Of a DNA stretch of 64,000 nt, positions 38,827-48,454 are shown piece by piece. Below the pieces are notes generated by a model. It searched no databases. It was given only the letters and a program-made list of their open reading frames with translations, and was not told where the DNA came from. The stretch covers positions 7,307,971 to 7,371,970 of the forward strand of contig OX336338.1 in the NCBI GenBank assembly GCA_946902875.1, written 5' to 3'. The first letter of the stretch is position 1. Each line of letters opens with the position of its first letter. A program made the translations under genes and the position numbers. This stretch comes from Nematopogon swammerdamellus (lineage: Eukaryota > Arthropoda > Insecta > Lepidoptera > Adelidae).

Positions 38827-40100
38827 AGTGGCTGCCATTTTGAACTTTTTAGTTACTGGACCGATTGCTTTCAAAATCGATATCTGGGTGTCTGTGTGGA
38901 CTCTGAATACGAATCTGTAGTCAAAATAAAAAAAAGTGGCCGCCATTTTGAACTTTTTAGTTACTCGACCGATTGCTTTCAAAATCGATATCTGGGCGTC
39001 TGTGTGGACTCTGAATACGAATCTGTAGTCAAAATTAAAAAAAAGTGGCCGCCATTTTGAACTTTTTAGTTACTGGACCGATTGCTTTCAAAATCGATAT
39101 CTGGGCGTCTGTGTGGACTCTGAATACGAATCTGTAGTAAAAATTTAAAAAAAGTGGCCGCCATTTTGAACTTTTTAGTTACTGGACCGATTGCTTTCAA
39201 AATCGATATCTGGGTGTCTGTGTGGGCTCTGAATACGAATCCGTTGTCAAAATGTAAAAAAAGTGGCCGCCATTTTGAACTTTTTAGTTACTGGGCCGAT
39301 TGCTATCAAAATCGATATCTGGGTGTCTATGTAGGCTCTTAATACGAATCCGTTGTCAAAATTTAAAAAGTGACCGCCATTTTGAACTTTTTGGTTACTG
39401 GACCGATTGCTTTCAAAATCGATATCTGGGCGTCTGTGTGGACTCTGAATACGAATCCGTAGTCAAAATTAAAAAAAAGTGTCCGCCATTTTTAACTTTT
39501 TAGTTACTGGACCGATTGTTTTCGAAATCGATATCTGGGCGTCTGTGTGGACTCTGAATACGAATCCGTAGTCAAAATAAAAAAAAGTGGCCGCCATTTT
39601 TAACTTTTTAGTTACTGGACCGATTGCTTTCGAAATCGATATCTGGGCGTCTGTGTGGACTCTGAATACGAATCCGTAGTCAAAATAAAAAAAAAGTAGC
39701 CGCCATTTTGAACTTTTTAGTTACTGGGCCGATTGCTTTCAAAATCGATATCTGGGTGTCTATGTAGGCTCTTAATACGAATCCGTTGTCAAAATTTAAA
39801 AAAGTGACCGCCATTTTGAACTTTTTGGTTACTGGACCGATTGCTTTCAAAATCTATATCTGGGTCGTGGGTGTCTGTGTGGGTTCTGAATACGAATCTG
39901 TTGTCAAAATTTTAAAAAAGGGGCCGCCATTTTGAACTTTTAGTTACTGGACCGATTGTTTTCGAAATAGATATCTGGGTGTCTATGTGGGCACTGAATA
40001 CGAATCTGTAGTCAAATTTTAAAAAAGGGGCCGCCATTTTGATCTTTTTAGTTACCGGACCGATTGCTTTCAAAATAGATATCTGGGTGTCTGCAGTAAA
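38827..40100 (+). repeat. 108-bp tandem repeat, about twelve units
   Basis: Units of about 108 bp: 'GTGGCCGCCATTTTGAACTT', 'TTAGTTACTGGACCGATTGC', 'AAAATCGATATCTGGG', 'CTGAATACGAATC'. Starts at 38828 and 38936 give the period. Small indels lie in an A-rich linker. A two-unit block (39270-39390) recurs near 39690-39810, so there is higher-order copying. Confidence 0.95.
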
Positions 40101-41015
40101 CCGCAATATGCCGCTAATGATGATTACGAATATAAATTTATAAATTCATATAGCTGTTGGAATATATTGGTTACTCAGACCGTGCAATTTTGTAAAATGC
40201 GGACGTACTTACACTCTTTAGGAATAGTACCTATACAAATCGCAATTCTTTTATAATCTTGTTCGAAGACACTCGGACGTCCTCATAATATTAGACTATG
40301 TATACTAAAATTCTAACACATTTACTAATAACACACTTGTTACAACGTTTGATTGAAAGGCGGAAGTCCTCGTATTAGACTATGTACACCCACATCCGAA
40401 GTTCTGAACACACTTACAGTAACACACTTATACAATATTTACTTGTAAAAAGCGGACGTCCGCGTAATACAATAAATGTATACTAAATAATACACACTTT
40501 GGACTGGTGGCGCCACTTGTGGTAACACACATGAACTAAAATTTTGCGGGTGTCAAATTTTTGCGACAAAAATACGGACAGTGCGGTCGTCCTTTCAAAT
40601 TTTAGGTGACGTCATCAGTCGACCAATCAGATGGCGACGATTCTAACTGTATATTTGAAAGTAGGCATATAATATTGTGCGGACGTCCGCACAATGAGGT
40701 CGGTCCTCACTTTCAGTATTCTGGTCAAGTTTAGGTCCGCTTTTTACTCTAGCCGTAAAGACACACACACAAAAACACTTGTAACTTTCTTTTTTATTTA
40801 CTTCGGTGCGCGAGTCTGACTAGCACTTGGCCGATTTTAATTAAAAAATTAAAAAACATTTCAGATACTAATTTTACGTCACCCTGGTTGTTTTTTTTTT
40901 CGAATATATTAAATGTACAGATTTTTATCCTTTACAATTGTATTATATATATAGATTTTTAAGACAATAAAACATGCAAAAATACTAAAAAGTGTTTTTT
41001 TATTTACACACAAGC
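40101..41015. other. no gene recognised
   Basis: Contains three diverged copies of a 'GCGGACGT(A/C)C' segment (about 40198, 40269-40280, 40462) and a reverse tail of the 'AAGTGCGAG' family near 40800-40850. No coding sequence. Confidence 0.45.
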
Positions 41016-41077
41016 TTTTGCCGGCGGCTTCGCCCGCGTTAAAAGTACATTTGCAAGCAATACTATTTTTGTTATGG

Positions 41078-41150
41078 GCTGACATCACGGATGTTGTAGG
41101 TGATGTAGCCAACCGTGTCAGGTTCCATAAAAAAAAAAAAAAAAGCACTT
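41078..41150 (-). repeat. terminal fragment of the dispersed 'AACCGTGTCAG' repeat
   Basis: 'GGGCTGACATCACGGATGTT', 'GTAGGTGATGTAGCCAACCG' then an A run. It matches the reverse of 62170-62290 and the copy at 46530-46600. Confidence 0.65.
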
Positions 41151-41981
41151 GACATGGACATATCCACGTGCTAGCAATACATATAGTGGCTGCTCAGACA
41201 GCTGACATATAGAGGGGGGGGGGGGGGTTCACTGAAATCGACTGCCTACGGCAATAAGTCCGCCTTCTGCCAAGCAGAAAGGTGTATGTAAAGGTCGACT
41301 GGAAGTAATTGCCGCCGGCAATAAGTCCGGCTTCGCTTGGCAGATGTATTTTTAATCTATACCGAATAAAATCGGTTAGATAAGCATGCGTACAGGTAAC
41401 AATAATAACATTACAGGGGGAGTAGGTAGGTAGGATTACCTGAAGTATTTTCGGGCTGAACTAATTTCTTCCTTTAATATATTTTAACGAGGGCGAAGCC
41501 GCGGGCTAAAACTAGTAGTAGCCTATATGTTAAACAAAAAAAAAATTGGTACCTATCTAACAGTAAAAAAACATTTTTTATCTGTGCTGCAGCTCGCGAA
41601 CAAACATTCACACATATTTCCTCTTTACAATACAATAATATTAAAGATTGTGTAATGCATTGATATTTTTATCGAAAGTAGCAGCCCTAACATCACCGAA
41701 TTTGCTTCAAGGCCCCGCGTCCGCGCGCAGCTGCAAAGCAATAATCACTTTACGCTCTTTCGTTTAGGTACATTTTCGCACGCAGCGACTGGCGTCGTAA
41801 AAGTTTAGGCTATTAAAGCCGAAGGTACGTAACTTTTTCTATGGAGAGATTCATCTGTTACGAAGTAACTATTTAGTAATCTGTGGCTCTACTGTACTTC
41901 GATTTATAATACAACACCTGTTTATTAATTAGAAGGATTCTGTATGGGGAGGTCCACACTGAAATCTCACTGACAACAAAT

Positions 41982-42173
41982 AATGAGGTTCACACTTACT
42001 TTACAAGAAGCGCACGTAATCTACGCATACCAGCAGCACGAACCAATTATGGCAAAAGAAATGTATTGTTCGAGGGTGTTCAAATATACAATGATCTCCC
42101 AAATAATATAAAAAATTTAGAATCAAACACTATGTTCAAAACGGCTGCCAAAATATACTTCTTGAATAATTAG
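41982..42173 (+). pseudogene. C-terminal fragment of a non-LTR reverse-transcriptase protein
   Basis: 64 codons to a TAG: an open frame with SARNLRIPAARTNYGKRNVL followed by FEGVQIYNDLPNNIK. This is the R/N-L-R..R..YG...F.G...N.LP..I pattern found at the C terminus of many insect non-LTR polyproteins (family knowledge). No upstream RT remains. Confidence 0.6.
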
Positions 42174-42524
42174 AACTTGTCAATATTTTAGAATTATTTA
42201 CCTACTTGTCTTCAGTTCTATGTGTCTGTCTGTCGTCTGTCTTCGGAATATTTATAAGATTATCTAACCTTGTATATTGTACCTACAATAATTTTATTTT
42301 ACTAATAGTTTAATCTTCCTATTTTATACTTATACTCATATGTATGTAACGAATGTTATATATAACGTTCTTTGAAATCAATAATGATTCTTTAAACCAA
42401 ACTTAACTTAAGAAAACAATAAGATAAATTGTCTCAGCTTATTGCTGCGACAGCGGGCGATCCTTTTACCGCAGCACGGATTTTCAGACAGACCCATCAT
42501 CATTACGTCCGCGTACGTTGTTTA

Positions 42525-42660
42525 TTCCTTGGGGATTGCTCGGAGGGCTGTTTGGCGTGATCCCGCCGTCCCCTTTCCACCTCCGCACAACGCGCGCTCG
42601 GCAGGAATTGCATTCATAAATACTGGACTTACTAAGGTTGCATACTGATCAATTCTACTG
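42525..42660 (+). pseudogene. short non-LTR retrotransposon fragment
   Basis: Matches 53243-53355 of the larger copy at DNA level ('CCCGCCGTCCCCTTTCCACC', 'TACTGGACTTAC'). The frame is broken and both ends are missing. Confidence 0.7.
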
Positions 42661-42730
42661 ATCTTTCCCACAATGTCAGCTCAATGCAAGTCAAGGCTAG
42701 CGTCGGTCACTGTTTAACTAATGCAAAGAT

Positions 42731-43060
42731 ATGTATAATGCAGTATCATCTAAGGAGTCCGTAGGCATGGCCAAGCATTTGTTATGCGGATGCAAAATAC
42801 TACTTGAGCGAGGCCAGTATTCCTACCGTCATGATAAAGTCCACCAAATCATCATCCTGTCAACCTGTCCAACCAGTAACGGCTTCCAGAAGGTCAACTT
42901 TGCCAAACCTGGAGCCAAAAAGCTGCCCAAAGATAGGACTAAACCTTCTTCAATTTTGGGAGCAGCAAAGGATTGGGAATTGTTGATGAACACACACAAG
43001 AAGCATTACCAAATGCCTTCGGAAATCTGTACCACAGCATTAAAACCGGATATACTCATT
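42731..43060 (+). pseudogene. C-terminal fragment of a second non-LTR type (endonuclease-like)
   Basis: An open frame of about 110 codons with HLLCGCKILLERGQYSYRHD and, near the end, TALKPDILIF. A Cys/His cluster followed by a K/R-P-D motif resembles the restriction-like endonuclease region at the C terminus of R2-type and related elements (family knowledge; assignment tentative). It is cut by the poly(T) start of the next insertion at 43061. Confidence 0.45.
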
Positions 43061-43982
43061 TTTTTTTTTTTTTTTTTTTTATTGATACGCGAGACACTTG
43101 GCGCCGTCAGCATGGATTGTTGAGCCGACGACGCCCAAAAGCATTCGTTTTAGAACGGGGGCTGCGAATGCCGTGCCGGCGTGACAGATGCCTTTTTACG
43201 CGTCTCTTGAATGATCCCAAGTCATACACTGAAGGAAACACATCAGGAGGAAGTGCATTCCAGAGTTTCGCAGTGCGGAAGATAAAAGAAATACTGGAGC
43301 GCTTAGTCCGCACTTTAGGCAGCTCTACAGTATAGGGATGCATTCCTTGTCTGTTACGCGTGGACCTATGGTGAAATGGTGAAGTCGGAATTGTTTCGAA
43401 CAGTTCCTCAGAGCATTCACCGTTGAACAGTCGATAGAACACACTTAGTGAACCTATGTCTCTACGGAGCTGCAAAGGTTCAAGTTTGCAGGACACTTCA
43501 AAGTCGTTAACTTGGCGAACTGCACGTCTTTGGATCGAGTCTAACAAGCCAAGTCGATACTGAGCAGCCCCACCCCAAAGATGCGAGCAATACTCCACGC
43601 ATGACCTCACCTGCGACTTATACAGCAGCAGGATTTGGTCAGGCGTAAAGTATCTCCGCGCCCTGTTCAGGACGCCCAGCTTTTTAGAGGCAAGCTTAGC
43701 TTTGTCCTCGATGTGACGGCCGAAGTTAAGTTCGCGGGTTAAGTCCACTCCAAGGATACTAAAGTGGTCATCGACGTTCAACCTTGTGCCCTGGAATTCG
43801 GGAGCTGAGCGAAATGGCGATTTTTTCGCACTAAACGCACACGCCTGTGTTTTAGTTGCGTTGAACTGTACCAGATTTTCCTGGCCCCATAATGAAATTA
43901 GGTGCAGGGTTTTCTCAATTTCAACAACAACACTATTCGACTTTACAATCAGGTGATCCCGGGTTCCATTCCTTCTTTTCAA
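43061..43982 (-). mobile_element. 5'-truncated non-LTR retrotransposon
   Basis: A T run at 43061-43080 is the poly(A) tail of a minus-strand copy. The open frame (about 290 codons) begins after the YADD region and reads LVQFNATKTQACAFSAKK, KLASKKLGVLNRARRYFTPD, SQVRSCVEYCSHLWGGAAQY and LWNALPPDVFPSVYDLGSF. It is uninterrupted over this length but lacks the RT palm motifs. It lies inside the remnant at 42731-43060, so the insertion order is clear. Confidence 0.8.
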
Positions 43983-44234
43983 ATGCTTTTATTTTTATAT
44001 ATATTTTTTTAAGTACTTTTGGGACATTACTATCGTTTTCTTTTTGAAAGCTGCAGTAGTGTTGTGGTCTATGGGTGTGTTCATAAAGGTACTAAAAATG
44101 AGTGTCTTGAGAATATTCATACTAGGTACATACATAATAAAATGCAGGCGTATAAAAAATTCAGAAGTCGCGATCTTAAAGTAACATTGGGAATGTGTTG
44201 GGAAATTTGGTACTTAAGTAGGTAGATACTTAGC

Positions 44235-44430
44235 GCACTACCAGTCACTGAAGTCACCAGCCGCCACTGGGAGGGAGACAACTAGAAAGAGATTTGAAAA
44301 ACTCCAAGTACAACCTGGGGTTTTCAAAAGGGGCATGAAAAGGCTCCTGTCAGGCCGGCATGGCATTAGGAATCCCCATGCATCACAGAATGGCCATGGG
44401 CATCGTTATACACCTACTTGTAGATGAAAC
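44235..44430 (+). pseudogene. non-LTR retrotransposon 3' fragment
   Basis: 'CTGTCAGGCCGGCATGGCAT' and 'GAATGGCCATGGGCATCGTT' match the last 100 bp of the 52193-53593 coding region. Upstream homology is weak. It ends near the stop codon, without a poly(A) tail. Confidence 0.7.
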
Positions 44431-44554
44431 GATGGCACATGCTATCCATAAAGAAGTGAATTCGCAAAATGAACAGACTTATGGTAAGGCAAGGGAACAG
44501 TTGTATATGGAATTCGAACCATGGAACAACTCGTGTTGAAGTGAAATCTCTTAC

Positions 44555-44765
44555 CTGTACGCCTCTGCTAGAAGTGGATTTTGCTTAATGGCCATCGTCG
44601 AGAAGCTAGCAGACTTTTCCAATCGGCGGCATTGAAAGTGTATGGAGGAGAGAAGGAGCAGGACTCCCGTGTTGGTGCTCTCTTGTCTCCAAAGGTGCAT
44701 GCAGTGCAGCTCTGCATTCTCGTAGTCCCCCGCCTGGTACTCGCGATGAGCCAACTCCAATAATC
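44555..44765 (-). CDS. Ogt: O-GlcNAc transferase, exon 2 (first TPRs)
   Basis: 211 bp with acceptor GAACAG|GA at 44765 and donor TACAG|GTAAGAG at 44555. Two bases complete a Gly codon from exon 1 and two begin the Ser codon finished by exon 3. It encodes [38 protein letters not shown] and [12 protein letters not shown]. This is the N-terminal TPR region that is nearly invariant in animal OGT. Confidence 0.95.
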
Positions 44766-45327
44766 CTGTTCAAAACCATTTCACCGATAAACTCAACCGC
44801 GCAAACCACTCTCGACGGCACACAGGGATGCTTTTAATGAATCCCACCTCTAGTGTATATCATCGGTTCCCAATTATATTTTAATCGGTACCCCTCAGTA
44901 AATTTTGGGAGACTCAAGTACACCTGAGTAAAATGTTTAAATAAAAAAATTGTCATATGGTTGTTATTTTTACATATAGGTAATAATGTGTATCGATCGT
45001 ATAAGTGTTTTATTAGGTTGTAATAGCTACTTAGTAATCACAATATAATATGAAATAGGTCCCACCAATTGGAGATCCCAACCATTGCATTGGAGACAAT
45101 TTTCACTAATGAGATAAGTGGGACTCTGTCTCTTTACTGAAGATTATAGCTAGAGGTAAACGTAGCCAACAAATGCCCCCACACGTTCGTAACCCTTCTC
45201 TTGAGCCTGCATACCCCTGGGGGTACGCGTAACACTATTTGGGAACCGATGTGTATATTATTGCTTTAATTAATCCCACCTCTACGTATAGTGGGTGATA
45301 ACCTCAAACTGAACCACTTCTCGTCTC

Positions 45328-45660
45328 TTTCTAAAGCTCGACGCGCATCATTTGCTGCCGAGAACTGTAGCTATTTGTAACATTTAGAAATGTGAGCTCG
45401 ATCGCTATTAGACCTTGAATAATCTAGTACAAGTATCAATGCGGATGTGGGATGTTGTGACGGTAGGATAAAGTTGCACTTGCACGTAGGTACGAGCTGC
45501 AGAAATCTGCGTGACGTCAGATATCTTGAGAAGCACCTGTTCAGATTGCGAGGAAATAAAAAGGGGACGGAAACAATACAGTTCCCGGCAGCGAATAATG
45601 TGTGTCGAACTTTAGAAAGAGACCATCCGTAGCGTCATCCCTGTAGTACGAACTCGCACT
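45328..45660 (-). repeat. partial duplicate of OGT exon 1 with flanking MITE halves
   Basis: 45495-45548 copies the last 54 bp of OGT exon 1 (46985-47038) with about two changes. On the intron side, 45328-45494 copies 46821-46984. The donor position now reads GAGCTC|GTACCT. On the other side, 45549-45660 matches 46665-46780 instead of exon 1. Halves of the hairpin MITE (see 46695-46876) form both borders. Confidence 0.8.
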
Positions 45661-45667
45661 TGCACAT

Positions 45668-45775
45668 ACAGTAGGCGCTCGGTAATCCGGCACCCAAATT
45701 TTTTCACCTATGCCGGATTGCTGGAACTGCCGGATTATTGGATTTGTATGGGATATAAAGCATTTATGTATGTAC
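45668..45775 (-). mobile_element. pogo-like MITE end
   Basis: 'ACAGTAGGCGCTCGGTAATC' followed by two 'GCCGGATT' segments resembles the terminus of the remnant at 35022-35566. The other end was not found. Confidence 0.4.
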
Positions 45776-46317
45776 ACACTGGCGGCTGGTCCTAAAGTGC
45801 GCTCGTGTGCCGCACTACCATACCACGAGAAGTCTTCACTTCACTCAAAATAAATAATATCTTACAACATACCTACATTAAAACCATAATGATTGTACTC
45901 CAAATAAATACGAATGTGAATTTGACCTTATTTTATAGTTCACAAGGCACTTTCAGCTAAAATATGTTGTTTTACATTTTTATAATCTTGTTTTGTATTT
46001 TATAGTTATAGTTTTGGCTGAATAAACGTTTTTTCTTTCTTTCTTTCTTTCTTTCAAACAAGGATGCTATATCGTGAATCACACGACACGTCGCGAGCGA
46101 TTCGTTTTGCACGAGTCCGTCTGCCTAGCTACTAGAGTCAGCGCGCTGTCATGTGATGTCACATAGCCGTTAGCGCGCAAATATTTAAAATGGGATATGG
46201 TTAGGTTTTGTGCTTTCTGTCACATGATACTGGAATTAAGTGGTGCCGATATTTGCCTAAGCGTTTGTTAAAGGTAAGGCTTTATATTGCTTGATATCAG
46301 AAAAAATTCGAAAACGT

Positions 46318-46600
46318 TATTCCCACGGTGTATGTCGTAAAAGGCGACTAAGGAATATGACTCCCTTCTTATATTACTAGGTGGTAGTGCTTAACTCGCC
46401 CGGGTTGATACCACCGCACTGATTGAAAAGTCGATCGAAACGGCTATGTAAATAGTTTGTGTTTTCCGTCCAGTTCAGTTTAGCCGGCACGACTGAAGGG
46501 AAGCACTGACGTGGCACCAAGTTCACCCGGTGTTATGAGCTCTCATCACGGATGTTGTAGGTGATGAAGCCAACCGTGTCAGTTTCCATAAAAAAAAATG
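46318..46600 (-). repeat. reverse copy of the 244-bp dispersed repeat
   Basis: Carries 'GTATGTCGTAAAAGGCGACT', 'AATATGACTCCCTTCTTATA', 'TAGCCGGCACGACTGAAGGG', 'GCAAGTTCACCCGGTG'-like and 'AGCCAACCGTGTCAG' segments in the reverse order of 62255-62743. Confidence 0.75.
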
Positions 46601-46610
46601 TATATATACC

Positions 46611-46664
46611 AGCTGCAGAAATCTGCGTGACGTCAGATATCTTGAGAAGCACCTGTTCAGATTG
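46611..46664 (-). repeat. second partial copy of OGT exon 1 3' end
   Basis: 54 bp matching 46985-47038 with two differences (46640 and 46657 region). The donor junction reads GCAGCTG|GTATAT. It lies in intron 1, about 370 bp downstream of the genuine exon end. Confidence 0.8.
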
Positions 46665-46694
46665 CGAGGCAATAAAAAGGGGACTGAAACAATA

Positions 46695-46876
46695 CAGTTC
46701 CCGGCAGCGAATAATGTGTGTCGAACTTTAGAAAGAGACCGTCCGGTTGTAGCGTCATCCCTGTAGTACGAACTCGCACGTCTCTGTGCGGCAGAGACAA
46801 CGCTCTACAACCGGATTGTCTGTTTCTAAAGCTCGACGGGCATCATTTGCTGCCGAGAACTGTAGCATTTGTAACA
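46695..46876. mobile_element. hairpin MITE beside OGT exon 1
   Basis: 'ACAGTTCCCGGCAGCGAATA' at 46697 pairs, with mismatches, with the reverse complement of 46829-46872. The pairing continues inward through 'GTCCGGTTGTAGCG' against 'CGCTCTACAACCGGAT'. It is about 180 bp and noncoding. Separate halves occur at 45331-45372 and 45575-45623. Confidence 0.65.
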
Positions 46877-46983
46877 TTTAGAAATGTGACCTTGATCGCA
46901 ATTAGACCTTGAATAACCTAGCACAAATATCAATGCGGATGTGGGATGTAGTAACGGTAAGATAAAGTTGCACTTGCACGTAC

Positions 46984-47104
46984 CAGCTGCAGAAATCTGC
47001 GTGACGTCAGACATCTTGAGAAGCACCTGTCCAGATTGAGGCGCCGCGGCCGGTTGATGCTGTACGCCCCCTCCCGGCGACTGCACTTGCATTTTGGTCA
47101 TCAT
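46984..47104 (-). CDS. Ogt: O-GlcNAc transferase, exon 1 (start codon)
   Basis: The first ATG is at 47104. The exon has 40 codons plus one base and ends at donor GCAGCTG|GTACGT (46984). The peptide begins MMTKMQVQSPGGGVQHQP and ends SDVTQISAA. The split codon G|GA gives Gly and joins exon 2 ([12 protein letters not shown]), which fixes the boundary. The N-terminal part is poorly conserved in the family. ATGs at 47101, 47092 and 47014 are alternatives. A TATAAAAG lies just upstream of the first ATG (minus strand, about 47115-47107). If it is a real TATA box, transcription would start inside this exon and the Met at 47014 (MSDVTQ) would be used. The last 54 bp have been duplicated twice in intron 1. 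Confidence 0.85.
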
Positions 47105-47422
47105 ACTTTTATAGTTCGGTAATATATTGCTTGGTAATCTATTGCTTACGGTATTGCCAATACTTTACACAGGGCAGTAAAGTTCACACTACCTTCTTCA
47201 CTTCAACATAATGCACGAGTCCCGTATGGTATTGTACGAGCGTCGTACGTTCACGAGAACGTCAAGACCACGGCTTAAATCACATTACGAACGAACTTGC
47301 AGCTTACAGCGTGAAAAAAATACGATCACCTAGAAAATATGAAACTTCTTCACTCAACTCATCAATCGTCCATTTTGATTGTTGACTGGCTGCCAGTGTT
47401 GCCAACTCTTTTCTGGAAGTGT

Positions 47423-47720
47423 CTATTCGTAGGTGTACCTGCATGCAGGTACACCTACGAATAGCCCTGTCCGATCGGGCATGTCTATTCGTAGGTATAC
47501 CTACGAATAGCCTTGTCCGATCGGGCATGTCTATTCGTAGGTAAACCTCACAGATCATGGAACGATATTCCATGCTCTGTGGTAAACCTGCATGCAGGTA
47601 TGCAGACTGCACTATGGGAGTTTTCAACGAAACGTAACAAAAACGACATGCGCCGCGCCGCCGCCTCAACATTAGGTTAGGGTTAAATTATAGAAGATGC
47701 GTCTTCTGTAATTTAACCCT
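47423..47720. repeat. cluster of perfect and near-perfect palindromes upstream of OGT
   Basis: 47423-47464 is a perfect 42-bp palindrome (half-site CTATTCGTAGGTGTACCTGC). 47485-47510 is a perfect 26-bp palindrome with the same CTATTCGTAGG arm. 47547-47582 is a stem ('ACAGATCATGGAA'/'TTCCATGCTCTGT'). 47679-47720 is a 19-bp-arm stem with one mismatch and a 4-nt loop. 'CTATTCGTAGG' recurs at 47808. These lie 320-620 bp upstream of the OGT start. Confidence 0.85.
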
Positions 47721-48454
47721 GGTTATTTTTTTTAAACCAACTCGCATAGTGCAGTTCGTACCTACGAATACCTCATACCTGCGAATAGCACTGTCCCGCC
47801 TGGTAGGTCTATTCGTAGGAAATCAAATAGGACACTCCCAGTTCTTAGTTAATAATCTCTGTTTGGCATACTACGAGTTCTTAGTTAATAATCTCTGTTT
47901 GGCGTACCTGCGAATAGCCCTGCCCCTCTTTTCTAGCTCGCCCACCAGATGCGCCAGTCGAAACCACCAGAATTTCCCCAGATTTTCAGAAATACTCAAA
48001 AATAAAAAATTATAATAAAAATCGAACCCTAGAGTTGAAGGCGGTCGGTTATTTTTGCTTGCTTTAGCACCGCCTTTTTTTTTAAGTGAAAACTTCTCTA
48101 ACGGCGCTGGGCACTTTTTGTATGGGGGAAAAATGTATAACTCGCGACACCGTCGCGGTGTCGCGTTAGCGTCATTTTTAAAATTAAACCTTAAGTCATT
48201 GCATTAAGGGTTAAGTTAGAGTGGCACGGGATCTGCCGGCATTCCCGCAGTGCAACTGTTAAGTAAGGTTCGGTAACACGTTTATGTCTGTCCATGCTAC
48301 TAAGTTTTGCAAAATGAATGTAGGGTTCCGTAACAAATGCATGTCTGTCCGTTCTACTAAATTTAACATTTTTTTTTTTTATTAATTTTGTTTTTTCATT
48401 TTTTTTAATATTTTTTTTTTTTTTTTCATAAATTTTTTTTTATATATATATATA
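47721..48454. other. repeat-rich upstream region, no gene
   Basis: Contains a direct duplication ('GTTCTTAGTTAATAATCTCT' at 47840 and 47878) and a T-rich tract at 48368-48440. No supported ORF. Confidence 0.55.
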
